Translations under genes and position numbers: made by a program
NCBI GenBank assembly: GCA_044868295.1
Contig: JBIOWF010000021.1
Span: 1-48,313 of the forward strand
Direction: 5' to 3'
From: JBIOWF01 sp044868295
GTDB taxonomy: Bacteria; Actinomycetota; Actinomycetes; Streptosporangiales; Streptosporangiaceae
Length of the DNA: 48,313 nucleotides
Notes under the pieces: model-generated
Seen by the model: only the letters and a program-made list of their open reading frames with translations
Databases searched by the model: none
Told to the model about the DNA's origin: nothing
In this document: positions 7,554 through 18,409 of the stretch, piece by piece
How positions within the stretch are numbered: position 1 is the stretch's first letter
How the letters are laid out: each line of letters begins with the position of its first letter

Positions 7554-9332
7554 TCAGGTCTGGACGATCGCCAGGGACTGGGCGGGGAGGTAGATGTCGC
7601 CGCCCATGGCGCGGATCGACTCGTCGGAGGCGAGGAGGATCCGCTTCGCGCCGGGCGAGAGCCGTACCGGAACGGGGAAGGCGCCGAAATTGGCGATCAC
7701 CCGCAGTGAGCCCCGATCGACCACGAGGTAGTGGCGCTCCTCGTCGAATCGGACCCGCACCCGGTCCAGCCGGGGATCGGCCAGATCAGGGTGCGACTTG
7801 CGGAGCGCGATCAGGTCGCGATACCAGCCGAGCAGCGAGACCGCCCCGTCCTCGGACGCCTCGTTCCAATCCAGCTTGGAACGGAGGAACGTGCTCTCCT
7901 CCTGAGGATCGGGAGCCTTCCAGTCATAGCCGAACCCTTCGAACTCCCTCCTGCGCCGCTCCCCCTCGCTCGCGGCCAGCGCGGGCTCGAAGTGGTCGGT
8001 GAAGAAGAAGAACGGCGTACGGGCGCCCCACTCCTCCCCCATGAACAGCATCGGAGTGAACGGCGAGGTCAGCAGCAGCCCGGCGGCGATCCACAACTGC
8101 TCCGGCTCCAGCCGATCCCCGAGCGGCCGGTTGCCGATCTGGTCATGGTTCTGGACGCAGCAGACGAACCGGTATCCGGGGACGTGGGACGCCGATCTCC
8201 CATGAGTCCGGCCGCGGAACGTCGAATAGCTGCCGTCATGGAAATATCCGCAGGTGAGGACCTTGGCCAGCGCTGAGAGCGAGCCGAAGTCGCCGTAGTA
8301 GGCCTGTGTCTCCCCGCTGACGGCTGAGTGGATCGCGTGGTGGACGTCGTCGTTCCACGCGGCGGTCATCCCGTGCCCGCCTGACTCGCGCGGGGTCACC
8401 ATCCGAGGGTCGTTGAGGTCCGATTCGGCGATCAGCGTCAACGGCCTGCCCAGGCTGGTCGAGAGCGCGTCGACCTCGGCGGACAGCTCCTCCAGGAAAT
8501 GGACCGCGCGCCGGTCGTGCAGCGCGTGCACCGCGTCCAGCCGGAGCCCGTCGATGTGGTAGTCGCGCAACCACTGCAACGCGTTCTCGATGAAGTAGCG
8601 GCGGACCTCGTCGGAACCCGGTCCGTCCAGGTTGACCGCCGCACCCCAGTAGGAGCCGGCGGCGTCGTGGAAGTAGGGCCCGAACTTGGCCAGGTGGTTG
8701 CCCGACGGGCCGAGATGGTTGTAGACGACGTCGAGGATCACGCCGAGCCCGGCCCGGTGGCAGGCGTCGACGAGGACCTTGAGCCCGTCCGGCCCGCCGT
8801 ACTCCTCGTGGACGGCGTAGAGATCCACCCCGTCGTAGCCCCAGTTCCAGCGCCCCGGCACAGGCGCGACGGGCATGATCTCGACGAAGTCCACGCCGAG
8901 GCCGACGAGATGGTCGAGCCTCTCCGCGGCGGCCCTGAACGTCCCTTCGGGTGTGAACGTGCCGATGTGCAGCTCGTAGATCACCGATCCGCGCAGGTCG
9001 TGGCCACGCCACTCCTGGTCTCCCCAGGTGAAGCGGTCGTGCTCGTAGACGCGGCTCGGCCCCTGCACGCCGTACGGCTGCCGCCGCGTCCTCGGGTCGG
9101 GATAGGGCCCCTCACCGTCAACGTAGAAGGCGTAGTCGGTGCCGTGCTCGGCTCCCCCCGCGGCTCCCGAGATCCCGGCGGCGCCCAAGATTCCTGAGGT
9201 CGCCGGCATCCTCCCGCTCTCCGCGGCGACAGGACCGCGCCACCAGCCTCCTTCCGCCGGTGCCAAGTCCTGCCTGGTTCCCCCGAACTCGACCTCGACC
9301 CTCGCCGCCTGGGGCGCCCAGACCTCATACAT
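7554..9332 (-). CDS. treZ: Malto-oligosyltrehalose trehalohydrolase
   Basis: Releases trehalose from maltooligosyl-trehalose (EC 3.2.1.141), the last step of the TreY/TreZ pathway in the cytoplasm. 592 aa, GH13 family. The N-terminal carbohydrate-binding-like domain starts MYEVWAPQAARVEVEF. The catalytic barrel holds DVVYNHLGPSGN, GLRLDAVHAL (nucleophile Asp), IAESDLND (acid Glu) and QNHDQIGNR. ATG at 9332 is preceded by GGGAG at a suitable distance. It follows treY and glgX on the same strand, after a 240-base repeat-containing gap. An internal alanine/glycine-rich stretch (SGILGAAGISGAAGG) in the N-domain is probably a small repeat expansion. Confidence 0.93.
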   Translation of the reverse strand: MYEVWAPQAARVEVEFGGTRQDLAPAEGGWWRGPVAAESGRMPATSGILGAAGISGAAGGAEHGTDYAFYVDGEGPYPDPRTRRQPYGVQGPSRVYEHDRFTWGDQEWRGHDLRGSVIYELHIGTFTPEGTFRAAAERLDHLVGLGVDFVEIMPVAPVPGRWNWGYDGVDLYAVHEEYGGPDGLKVLVDACHRAGLGVILDVVYNHLGPSGNHLAKFGPYFHDAAGSYWGAAVNLDGPGSDEVRRYFIENALQWLRDYHIDGLRLDAVHALHDRRAVHFLEELSAEVDALSTSLGRPLTLIAESDLNDPRMVTPRESGGHGMTAAWNDDVHHAIHSAVSGETQAYYGDFGSLSALAKVLTCGYFHDGSYSTFRGRTHGRSASHVPGYRFVCCVQNHDQIGNRPLGDRLEPEQLWIAAGLLLTSPFTPMLFMGEEWGARTPFFFFTDHFEPALAASEGERRRREFEGFGYDWKAPDPQEESTFLRSKLDWNEASEDGAVSLLGWYRDLIALRKSHPDLADPRLDRVRVRFDEERHYLVVDRGSLRVIANFGAFPVPVRLSPGAKRILLASDESIRAMGGDIYLPAQSLAIVQT

Positions 9333-9374
9333 GCCGCTCCCACTGTTTGGTATGCGTGTCCAGCAAGCTCACGC

Positions 9375-9560
9375 CGACTTCTGATCCAGCCCCTTTCCCG
9401 CACTTTCATGCCGACGTCTGAGACAGCCGCCCTCGCGCTCGTGTGGATGTCTGAGACAGCCGCCCTCGCGTTCATGCCGACTTTCAGGCGGCCGCCTTCC
9501 CGCAATCCGCACCGACTGCCGACTTCCGCGACAGCCGCTCAGCTTGCACAGTTCCCCACC
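9375..9560. repeat. Degenerate tandem repeats of about 37 bp between treY and treZ
   Basis: The phrase gtctgagacagccgccctcg occurs at about 9415-9434 and again at about 9450-9469. Degenerate copies (gccgacttc-type) lie at both ends, around 9373, 9477 and 9519. The repeat fills most of the 240-base treY-treZ spacer. Its period is close to a multiple of three, and in one minus frame it reads as repeated S-A-R-A-A-V-S-D, but no start codon and Shine-Dalgarno pair makes it a gene. Confidence 0.7.
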
Positions 9561-9572
9561 AGGTGCCGACGC

Positions 9573-11948
9573 TCACCGCTCCAGGATTGCGACCGGATAA
9601 CGGGATAGCAGGTGAGCCATAGGGATGCGCCCGGTATGTTCACATCCGGTGAGCAGGTCGCGCCATTGTCCGGGTGGCAGCATGAGGGTCTCGCTCGCCC
9701 AGCCGCCGCGCCGTTCAAGCCCGACCGGCAGCCGCGTCGCCACCGCGACCGCCCGGTCGCCGCGCGCGAACGCGACCGCGTGCTCCCCCGTTTCCAACGG
9801 CACGTACGGCAAAGCCGGATCGAGCCGCCCGCGCAGGTTCAGGGCGATGGTGGTGACGAGCAGCTTCTGGCCGTCCCAGCTCTCGACGGACTCATCCGGC
9901 GGCGCTTCGGCCGGCCCCTCCACCGGAGCATTCCGCGGGCCATCCACCGGAGCATTCCGCGGCCCATCCACCGGATCGATCCCGAAGCCATTAGCCGGGC
10001 CATCTACTGGGCCATCTACTGGGCCGTTCACTGGGCCGTCCGGCAACCGGCCACGCAGCCGGTCCAGCAGCCTGCGACGGAGATCGAAGTCGACCGGCCG
10101 CCGGTTGTCCGGGTCGACGAGGGAGAAGTCGGTGATCTCGTTGCCCTGGTAGACGTCCGGAATGCCCGGCATCAGCAGCTGGACGAGTTTCTGGCCGAGG
10201 GAGTTGACCCTCGCGTACCGGTCCACGACGGCCGTGAACGACGCGACCGAGTATCCGCAGACGTCGATGGCCTGCTGGGCGAACACCCTGACGCCGCTCT
10301 CGTAACCAGGCTCCCGGTTCTGCCACGAGATCGCGGTCTTCGCCTCACGTGCCGCTTTGAGCAGATATTTCGTGAACCGCTCGGGGCTGATCGGCCACGA
10401 CGCCATCAGCGTCTGCCAGCCCAGATAGTCGAGCTTCGGATCGAACCGGACAGCCGCCACCCACGAGTCCACCGCGAGCGCCCATTCCTGTGGCAGCTCG
10501 GACAGCACGGCGAGCCGCGCCCGGACGTCCTCCGAACGCTTGGTGTCGTGGGTCGACAGCGTGGTCATCGTCCGGGGCGGCAGTGCCGTACAGAACTCGT
10601 GGAACTCGGCGGGAGACACCCCGAAGCGGTCAGGTTCACCGCCGACGTCGTTCAGGCAGGCGAGGGGATACCACCGGTAGAGCGCCGTGTCCTCGACGCC
10701 CTTGGCCATGACCGGGCCGCAGGTCTGCTGGAACCGTGTCACCGCTTCAGCGGGGCCGTGCAGGACGAGGTTGGCCGCCTTGGCGACGGCGTCCGGATCA
10801 GTGCGCGACGCCGCCTCCCAGGCGGCGGCCTGGATGATCCGCACCGACTCCTCGGGTGGCTGCTCGCCGGGGTTGACGTACGCCCGATAGACCGGCATGG
10901 CCGCGAGCAGCTCCACCACGGCCTCGCGCAGCGCGCTCTCGCCCAGGGCCGCCGTCAGCCGGTCCACCTCGCCCCGGAAGAACAGCTCGATGACGTGCTT
11001 CTTCGCCTCGTGGCGCACCGCGTCGTAGTCGCCGGACACGCCGGTGTGCCGGGTGAACGTCTCGACCAGCGAGTCACGCGCGGCGGGATCGACGAACAAC
11101 CGGGTGATCATGTTGAGGGCGTCGTATCCCGTCGTGCCGTCGCACGGCCAGTCCTCCGGCAGCCGCTCGCCGTCGATCAGGATCTTCTCCACCCACAGGG
11201 GGCCCTCCACGTGGGGGCGAAGCCGTTCGAGGTATCCGCGGGGGTCGGCCAGCCCGTCGGGATGGTCGACCCTGAGGCCCTTGATCACTCCCTCCTCGAT
11301 GAGGGAGAGGATCACGGCGTGGGTCTCGTCGAAGACCGCCGGATCCTCCGCCCTGAGGCCGATCAAGGAAGACACGTCGAAGAAGCGCCGGTAGCCCGGG
11401 CTCTCCCGCCAGTTGACGAGGCGATAGTGCTGCGCCTCCAGCAGCTCGGGGAGCGGGAGGTGCTCCGTGCCCGGCCGGATCGGGAACTCGTGATCGTGAT
11501 AGCGCAGGACGGTCCCGTCCACGACGAGGCCGCCCGCATCGTCACCCAGCACCGGGAGATCGACGGGCCACCGGAGGTCGAACCAGCGCGCGTGACGCGA
11601 GGCGGGGCCGTCCCGGAGCGCCGACCAGAGCTGGGCGTTCGCCGACTCGGGCACCGGCACCGTCATGTGGTTGGGCACGATGTCGGCGATCAGCGTGAGG
11701 CCCTGCTCCTGGGCCCGGGCGGCCAGCTCGCGCAGCGCCTCCGGCCCGCCGAACTCCGCCCGGACCTGCGAATGGTCGATGACGTCGTAGCCGTGCTCGG
11801 AGCTCGGGACGGCCTGCAGGATCGGCGACAGGTAGACGTGCCCGACGCCCAGCGCCCGCAGGTAGCCGGTCAGCCGGACCACCTCCGCGAAGCCGAGGTC
11901 AGGCGTCAGCTGCACCCGGTAGGTCGAGGTCACGGCACCGCCCTTCAT
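9573..11948 (-). CDS. treY: Malto-oligosyltrehalose synthase
   Basis: Converts the reducing-end alpha-1,4 bond of maltodextrins to the alpha,alpha-1,1 bond of trehalose (EC 5.4.99.15). 791 aa, GH13 family. The N-terminus STYRVQLTPDLGF and YLSPILQAVPSSEHGYDVID are diagnostic. LIADIVPNHM, GLRVDHPDGLADP (nucleophile region) and WVEKILIDGE (acid) follow. ATG 11948 has GGAG nine bases before it; GTG 11933 is an alternative start. At about residues 650-690 a proline/glycine/aspartate repeat (GPVNGPVDGPVDGPANG and RNAPVDG units) is inserted before WDGQKLLVTTIALNLRGR. It is probably a surface loop that has grown by repeat slippage. Confidence 0.93.
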   Translation of the reverse strand: MKGGAVTSTYRVQLTPDLGFAEVVRLTGYLRALGVGHVYLSPILQAVPSSEHGYDVIDHSQVRAEFGGPEALRELAARAQEQGLTLIADIVPNHMTVPVPESANAQLWSALRDGPASRHARWFDLRWPVDLPVLGDDAGGLVVDGTVLRYHDHEFPIRPGTEHLPLPELLEAQHYRLVNWRESPGYRRFFDVSSLIGLRAEDPAVFDETHAVILSLIEEGVIKGLRVDHPDGLADPRGYLERLRPHVEGPLWVEKILIDGERLPEDWPCDGTTGYDALNMITRLFVDPAARDSLVETFTRHTGVSGDYDAVRHEAKKHVIELFFRGEVDRLTAALGESALREAVVELLAAMPVYRAYVNPGEQPPEESVRIIQAAAWEAASRTDPDAVAKAANLVLHGPAEAVTRFQQTCGPVMAKGVEDTALYRWYPLACLNDVGGEPDRFGVSPAEFHEFCTALPPRTMTTLSTHDTKRSEDVRARLAVLSELPQEWALAVDSWVAAVRFDPKLDYLGWQTLMASWPISPERFTKYLLKAAREAKTAISWQNREPGYESGVRVFAQQAIDVCGYSVASFTAVVDRYARVNSLGQKLVQLLMPGIPDVYQGNEITDFSLVDPDNRRPVDFDLRRRLLDRLRGRLPDGPVNGPVDGPVDGPANGFGIDPVDGPRNAPVDGPRNAPVEGPAEAPPDESVESWDGQKLLVTTIALNLRGRLDPALPYVPLETGEHAVAFARGDRAVAVATRLPVGLERRGGWASETLMLPPGQWRDLLTGCEHTGRIPMAHLLSRYPVAILER
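9905..10045. repeat. In-frame tandem repeats inside treY
   Basis: Two unit types sit side by side: a 24-base unit (ccatccaccggagcattccg plus four bases) in two to three copies, and a 12-base unit (ccatctactggg and variants) in about four copies. All lengths are multiples of three, so the reading frame is kept. Confidence 0.8.
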
Positions 11949-12045
11949 CAGGAGTCACTCCATAGTGACGCTGGGAACAGGCCACCGCCAGGTTGTGTCC
12001 TCGTGTCCCTCAGGTGTCTCTCAGGGCTTGGTGGCGGGAGGGTCC

Positions 12046-14223
<2,178 letters not shown>

Positions 14224-14639
14224 GCCATAGTCCCTGCCCGCGAGGGCGCTTAGACAGTCCCGCGATGTTAAGAGAGTGAATAAACGGGACATACGTGCCG
14301 ATTCGAGACACTCAAACCCTTCAAGGCGCCCGGTTTCGCGGCACCCTGGTTCTCGGGATCTTCGCGTCGCGGCCTGCCTCACTTCGCGGGACACGTGTCG
14401 TGGCCTGCCCGTTTCGCGGGCATCTTGGCTATGTGGCGCTCATGTGACACCTGCCCGCGCCGTCACGTCGGAGCGGGCGATTCCGCCGGCGTTCGCCGAC
14501 AGCGAGACCTCGAAGTCCGCAACATTGCCCGATAACACACCCCTTGTCCGCTTATATACCTTTTCTGTACCTTGTTTAGTGAAACGGGTCGCTTACACCC
14601 GTGTAGTTCGGCGGCAACACTGAGGCGGAATCATCTTCT
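14224..14639. other. Divergent spacer between glgX and a hydrolase gene
   Basis: 416 bases with no supported gene. About 14320-14440 holds degenerate repeats of ttcgcgggca-like phrases (cgtcgcggcctgcctcacttcgcgg type, roughly 30-base spacing). The AT-rich piece at about 14540-14585 (cttatataccttttctgt) is unusual here and probably belongs to the promoter of the plus-strand hydrolase. I could not fix -35 and -10 boxes with confidence. Confidence 0.4.
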
Positions 14640-15575
14640 ATGGCCACAGGGGAGGTGCCCGTCAGCTTCCGCGACGTGCACGGATATCAGCGCGCGTTCC
14701 GGATGGCGGGAAACGGCCCCCCGCTGCTGCTCATCCACGGCATCGCCGACAGCTCGGCCACCTGGTCACCTGTGCTGGACCTGCTCGCCGAACGGCACAC
14801 CGTGATCGCCCCCGACCTGCTCGGACACGGCGATTCCGAGAAGCCGCGGGCGGACTACGCCGTCGGCGCCTACGCGTGCGGCATGCGCGACCTGCTCAGC
14901 GTTCTCGACACTGATCGAGTGACCGTGGTGGGACACTCGCTCGGCGGCGGGATCGCCATGCAGTTCGCCTACCAGTTCCCCGAGCGGTGCGAGCGGCTCG
15001 TACTGGTGAACTCCGCGGGCGTCGGTCGCGACGTCCACCCGCTCCTGCGCCTGGCCAGCGGCCCGGTCGCCGCCGAGACGAGCCTGGCCATCGCCACGTC
15101 CGCGCCGGCCCAGCGTGCCGTACGGCTCGCGGCCCCGCTGCTCAAGGTCGGCCTGCGGCTCGGCGGCGACTTCGAGTACGTGCTTGAGCGATATCAGAGC
15201 CTGACCAGCGCCACCGCGAGAAAGGCATTCGTGCGGACCCTCCGGGCGGGGGTGGACCTGCGCGGACAGGTCATCACGATGCTGGACCGGTGCTATCTGA
15301 CTGCGGGGATGCCCACGCTCATCGTGTGGGGCGCGCAGGACCATGTCATTCCCGTTGAACACGCCCTTATCGCCCACGAGGCGATGCCCGGCAGCCAGCT
15401 TGAGATCTTCGAACAGGCGGGGCACTTCCCTCACCACGAGGACCCCGAGCGCTTCGTCAAGTCGATCGAGGCCTTTCTCGACGGCACGGTCCCGCAGGAG
15501 TACGACCAGGTCATGTGGCGCGCGCACCTCCGGTCCGGACGACCCCGCACTCCCGAGATCTCCAGCGGCTCGTGA
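14640..15575 (+). CDS. Alpha/beta hydrolase
   Basis: A 311-aa cytoplasmic alpha/beta-hydrolase fold enzyme. The oxyanion-hole motif LLIHGIADSSATW is at about residues 30-42. The nucleophile is Ser100 in VVGHSLGG, the acid Asp234 in LIVWGAQDHVIP, and the base His262 in AGHFPHHEDP. The triad is complete. No signal peptide. About 35 extra residues follow the last helix. The family covers esterases, epoxide hydrolases and C-C hydrolases, so substrate cannot be given. It stands alone, convergent with the DUF305 gene. Confidence 0.88.
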   Translation: MATGEVPVSFRDVHGYQRAFRMAGNGPPLLLIHGIADSSATWSPVLDLLAERHTVIAPDLLGHGDSEKPRADYAVGAYACGMRDLLSVLDTDRVTVVGHSLGGGIAMQFAYQFPERCERLVLVNSAGVGRDVHPLLRLASGPVAAETSLAIATSAPAQRAVRLAAPLLKVGLRLGGDFEYVLERYQSLTSATARKAFVRTLRAGVDLRGQVITMLDRCYLTAGMPTLIVWGAQDHVIPVEHALIAHEAMPGSQLEIFEQAGHFPHHEDPERFVKSIEAFLDGTVPQEYDQVMWRAHLRSGRPRTPEISSGS

Positions 15576-15745
15576 GCAGCCGAAAGACCACCACGACCCG
15601 ACCATCGGCCGTCAGTCTTCGACTCCGCCGGCAGGCGAGCCCGGTGCGCGACCTCTAGGGCCCGATACACAACGGCGCCCGACCTGCCAATCAGCTGTCG
15701 CCGGCCCCCTGGCCACTCACGCGACAAGTCTCGCGGGCTAATTGA

Positions 15746-16411
15746 TCACTTGAGCTTGGCGAGGTACTTCTTCATAGCCTTGATCTCGGCGCGCTGACTC
15801 GTGGCGATCGATTCGGCCATGGTCTTGGCGTCCGCGAACGCCCCCTTGGCCTGCTCCTCCTCGGCCATCTGGATCGCGCCCTCATGGTGCTCGATCATCA
15901 TCGTGAAGAACAGCCGGTCGAACGCGGATCCCTTGGCCTTGGCCAGCTTGGCCATGTCGGCGTCGGAGAGCATGCCCGGCATCTTGTGCCCTCTCGGCAT
16001 GGGCTGCTTGCCCCAGTCGTCGAGCCAGCTCTTGAGCGTCCGGATCTGCGGGTCCTGGGCTGCCTGGATCTCCGCCGCGACGGTCCTGACATACATGTCC
16101 CCCGCCCGGGCCTGGGCCAGTGTCGCCATGTCGATGGCCTGCAGGTGGTGCGGGATCATCATCTGGGCGAACGCGATGTCCGCGTCGTTGAAGCCCGCCG
16201 CCGGAGTCGCGACCGGCGTGGCCGTCGCGGCCGACGGCGAGGCGGACGAGGATGCCGATGGGGACGGCGACGACGACGCGGCGGACGCCGTGGGAGACGT
16301 CGACCCGTGCGCGCCTTCGTGCGTCTGCGCCGAGCCGGAGCACCCGGCCAGCAAGGTGATCAGAGCCGTCCCCGCCACGACGGGCAGGCCAATCCGGCGA
16401 ACGGTGGTCAT
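15746..16411 (-). CDS. DUF305 lipoprotein
   Basis: A 221-aa secreted lipoprotein. ATG 16411 opens a signal peptide ending in the lipobox LLAGC, followed by a serine/alanine/proline-rich linker of about 45 residues. The DUF305 domain shows its two paired-His motifs, MMIPHHLQAIDMA and MMIEHHEGAIQMA, with a methionine-rich middle (QPMPRGHKMPGM). DUF305 proteins belong to the ferritin-like fold and often accompany copper or metal handling; a metal role is inferred. The Shine-Dalgarno sequence is weak. No metal transporter is adjacent. Confidence 0.88.
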   Translation of the reverse strand: MTTVRRIGLPVVAGTALITLLAGCSGSAQTHEGAHGSTSPTASAASSSPSPSASSSASPSAATATPVATPAAGFNDADIAFAQMMIPHHLQAIDMATLAQARAGDMYVRTVAAEIQAAQDPQIRTLKSWLDDWGKQPMPRGHKMPGMLSDADMAKLAKAKGSAFDRLFFTMMIEHHEGAIQMAEEEQAKGAFADAKTMAESIATSQRAEIKAMKKYLAKLK

Positions 16412-16784
16412 GTTGGGGGAACCCTTCAACTTCCAGATCTGAACAGACCAGACAATTCGGGCAAACCTGGCCGGTGTACGGAGAGTCGCAAGCCGGGCGA
16501 AGCGCAGGCGCGTATACAACCGGCACCTCCTCCCGTAGATCCCCGACGCCTGGACCCTACCGCCACAAAGCCACCACAAGACCACTAACCGGCTACCTCA
16601 GGGCGTCAGCAACGGCACACTCTCCTCCTAAGCCGATGGCGCCCAATTGCGACCGATTCCGGGCAAGAGTCGACGCTAATAGACCGATTTGTCCGGTACG
16701 TTGCGTTGTAAGCGCGCTGTAAGCAACCCGCAAGTAGCCCTGCTAGTGTCTCGTCCCGCCAGAGATCACTAGGAAGGCCCATAG
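16412..16784. other. Divergent spacer between two lipoprotein genes
   Basis: 373 bases between the DUF305 gene (minus) and the small lipoprotein (plus). Open frames here have unnatural composition. A direct repeat, gtaagc, at about 16708 and 16721 lies roughly 70 bases before the plus-strand start. Promoters for both genes must lie here, but I cannot define their boxes. Confidence 0.35.
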
Positions 16785-17162
16785 ATGAGCATCGTCAGGA
16801 ACACCCTCGCCGTCGCCGCCGCGTCCGCGCTTCTCACCCTCACCGCCGCGTGCGGTGGCGCCGACAAGACCGCGGTCTGCACGGACGCGACCAAGGCGCT
16901 CACCGACTACAGCACCCAGGTCTCCGCCTCCGCCGGAGACCTCGAGGGTGTCAACAAGGCCAACGCCGACCTGGCCGCCAAGCTCAAGGACATCTCGGCG
17001 AAGGCCGACGGCGACCTGCAGTCCGCGCTGACGAAGATGGCCGACACCTGGGCCGGGTTCAAGGTCGACGCCAAGGACCCCGCCGCGTCGGCGACCAAAC
17101 TGACCGAGATTGGCCAGAAGGCCACTCAGGCCGGTCAGGAACTCGCCGCCGCCTGCGCCTGA
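16785..17162 (+). CDS. Small secreted lipoprotein, helical
   Basis: 125 aa. ATG 16785 follows AGGAAGG at a good distance. The signal peptide ends with lipobox LTAAC at about residues 19-23. The mature part is alanine/lysine/aspartate-rich and predicted all-helical (AKLKDISAKADGDLQSALTK), with a second cysteine near the N-terminus and one at the C-terminus (AAACA) that could form a disulfide. Similar small lipoproteins are common in actinomycetes and have no assigned function. Confidence 0.8.
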   Translation: MSIVRNTLAVAAASALLTLTAACGGADKTAVCTDATKALTDYSTQVSASAGDLEGVNKANADLAAKLKDISAKADGDLQSALTKMADTWAGFKVDAKDPAASATKLTEIGQKATQAGQELAAACA

Positions 17163-17357
17163 CGCCTTCCCGTCACAGCGCGTCACACGAAGTCGCCGTG
17201 CTCACATGGGCCCGGCGGCTTCGCCGTACAAGACGGGCGGCGAGCCGCTGTGAGCTTCGATGACCGAGCGCGGCCTGGAGAGGCGGTGCGACGAGCCACA
17301 GCGGAACGAGCCGGTTCGGGTCAGTGCCCCAAGACCCAGTCATGGCGGGCCAGAAGA

Positions 17358-17636
17358 TCAGTACTCCAGGCCCCAGTCGTGGGGGCCCAGAAGATACGTG
17401 TCGCCCTTCAGCACGAGGCGGCCGCCGGCCGTCAGTGTGTCGAGGCAATGCTGGACGGCCTCCTCGGGCATGTCGGTCATGCCGGCGATCACGGAGACGG
17501 TCGCGGGGCGCCGATCGACGGACAGCGCGGCCACAGCCTCATAGACGGTCGTCTCGCCATGGGACATCTCCTGGGCATCCTCCAGGGTCTCGCCATGAGA
17601 CATCTCCTGGGCGCTCAGGGGCTCGTCGTCACGCAT
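17358..17636 (-). CDS. Small winged-helix-like protein, third gene of the DUF6158 operon
   Basis: 92 aa from ATG 17636, which overlaps the DUF6158 stop by eight bases. The C-terminal two-thirds (YEAVAALSVDRRPATVSVIA, then AVQHCLDTLTAGGRLVLKGD) looks like a small winged helix with a final beta-hairpin and the tail GPHDWGLEY. Near the N-terminus the phrase AQEMSHGET occurs twice because of a 36-base DNA duplication. Function unknown. A regulatory or adaptor role is a guess from the fold. Confidence 0.65.
   Translation of the reverse strand: MRDDEPLSAQEMSHGETLEDAQEMSHGETTVYEAVAALSVDRRPATVSVIAGMTDMPEEAVQHCLDTLTAGGRLVLKGDTYLLGPHDWGLEY
17535..17615. repeat. 36-base tandem duplication in the winged-helix-like gene
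   Basis: The phrase tctcgccatgggacatctcc recurs 36 bases later as tctcgccatgagacatctcc, with the following tgggc also repeated. The period keeps the reading frame, giving two copies of QEMSHGET. Confidence 0.75.
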
Positions 17637-17856
17637 CTCGCTGCCTGGCTCCGCTGCGCAACCGCCCGGGATCGACGTGCCGCTCGGGGAATCGCTTGAG
17701 GTACTCCCCCTCCAGCTCCTGCGTTCGCGATGTGTGCCTCTCCATCGCGTCATCGGACCCGTGGAACAACGTGTCGGTCCGCGTCTCGTGAAGCCGGCGC
17801 AACTCGCGGATCAGGTCCTCATCGTCGAGGTCCCGCGGATCGATCCCCATGGTCAT
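17629..17856 (-). CDS. DUF6158 family protein
   Basis: A 75-aa protein. ATG 17856 follows GAGGAAG. MTMGIDPRDLDDEDLIRELR, the middle RTDTLFHGSDDAMERHTSRT and the tail LKRFPERHVDP are recognisable as the small actinobacterial DUF6158 family. It is soluble, highly charged and helical. It sits between two small genes with near-zero spacing (GGA of the ribosome site directly follows the previous TGA), so all three are probably one transcript. Function unknown. Confidence 0.8.
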   Translation of the reverse strand: MTMGIDPRDLDDEDLIRELRRLHETRTDTLFHGSDDAMERHTSRTQELEGEYLKRFPERHVDPGRLRSGARQRDA

Positions 17857-17869
17857 CTTGTGTACTTCC

Positions 17870-18082
17870 TCACACCTCGGTTGGGTTTTCCCATTGCTCG
17901 TCCGGATTGCCGTCGTCGGGTTGCGCGTTGGGCGGGTCTGTCTGCGACGGAGCGTGCTCATCGGCGAAGTCCGGCTCGTCCCCAATCTCACGGTCGTCGC
18001 CCGCTCCACGGTCGTGGCCGGCTCCACGCTTGCCGCCGACCTCGCGGTCGTCCCCGACATCGCGGTCGTCTTCGTGTCGCAT
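17870..18082 (-). CDS. Small acidic repeat protein, first gene of the DUF6158 operon
   Basis: A 70-aa protein. I choose ATG 18082 because AGGAG lies six bases upstream; longer starts lack a good site. The sequence is low in complexity, with repeated Asp-Asp/Asp-Arg units (DDREVGG, DDREIGD, HDRGAGD) and a C-terminal DDGNPDEQWENPTEV. It is probably disordered. Its stop codon is 13 bases before the DUF6158 start. No family recognised. Confidence 0.55.
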   Translation of the reverse strand: MRHEDDRDVGDDREVGGKRGAGHDRGAGDDREIGDEPDFADEHAPSQTDPPNAQPDDGNPDEQWENPTEV

Positions 18083-18132
18083 GCCCGACTCCTGCCCGCT
18101 CGGTGACCGGCCATTCATCCGGCCGCCCATGA

Positions 18133-18170
18133 CGTACGGCTTGCGCCCCCCTCCGGACGCAAGCCGTACG
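18133..18170. terminator. Hairpin terminator after the DUF397 gene
   Basis: CGTACGGCTTGCG at 18133-18145 pairs perfectly with CGCAAGCCGTACG at 18158-18170, around a 12-base C-rich loop. It lies between the stop of the DUF397 gene and the start of the DUF6158 operon, both on the minus strand, and so separates the two units. The outer CGTACGG is shared with the hairpin at 28881-28920. Confidence 0.75.
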
Positions 18171-18187
18171 GACCTCAAAAGGGCAGG

Positions 18188-18409
18188 TCAGGACAGGTCG
18201 AACTCACCACCCTTGACGCCGTGGAGGAACGCGCCCCACTCCCTGGGGGTGAACTTCAGCTTGGGCCCTTCGGGGTCCTTGGAATCCCGTACGGCGATGC
18301 CGTCCGTCAGCAGGGCGACCTCGACACACTGGTTGCCCTGGGTGTTGGATCGGGCGGCCTTGCGCCAGCTCGCAGTGGCCAGGTCCGCCGCCGGTTGGAT
18401 GCCCTTCAT
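18188..18409 (-). CDS. DUF397 protein
   Basis: 73 aa. ASWRKAARSNTQGNQCVEVA, then GIAVRDSKDPEGPKLKFTPR and EWGAFLHGVKGGEFDLS, is the full DUF397 signature. Its start overlaps the stop of the upstream XRE regulator (ATGA at 18406-18409), so it is translationally coupled. DUF397 proteins pair with XRE-DUF5753 regulators in Streptomyces (Scr1/Scr2 and WhiJ-type loci) and are thought to act as partners or antitoxin-like modulators. Confidence 0.92.
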   Translation of the reverse strand: MKGIQPAADLATASWRKAARSNTQGNQCVEVALLTDGIAVRDSKDPEGPKLKFTPREWGAFLHGVKGGEFDLS

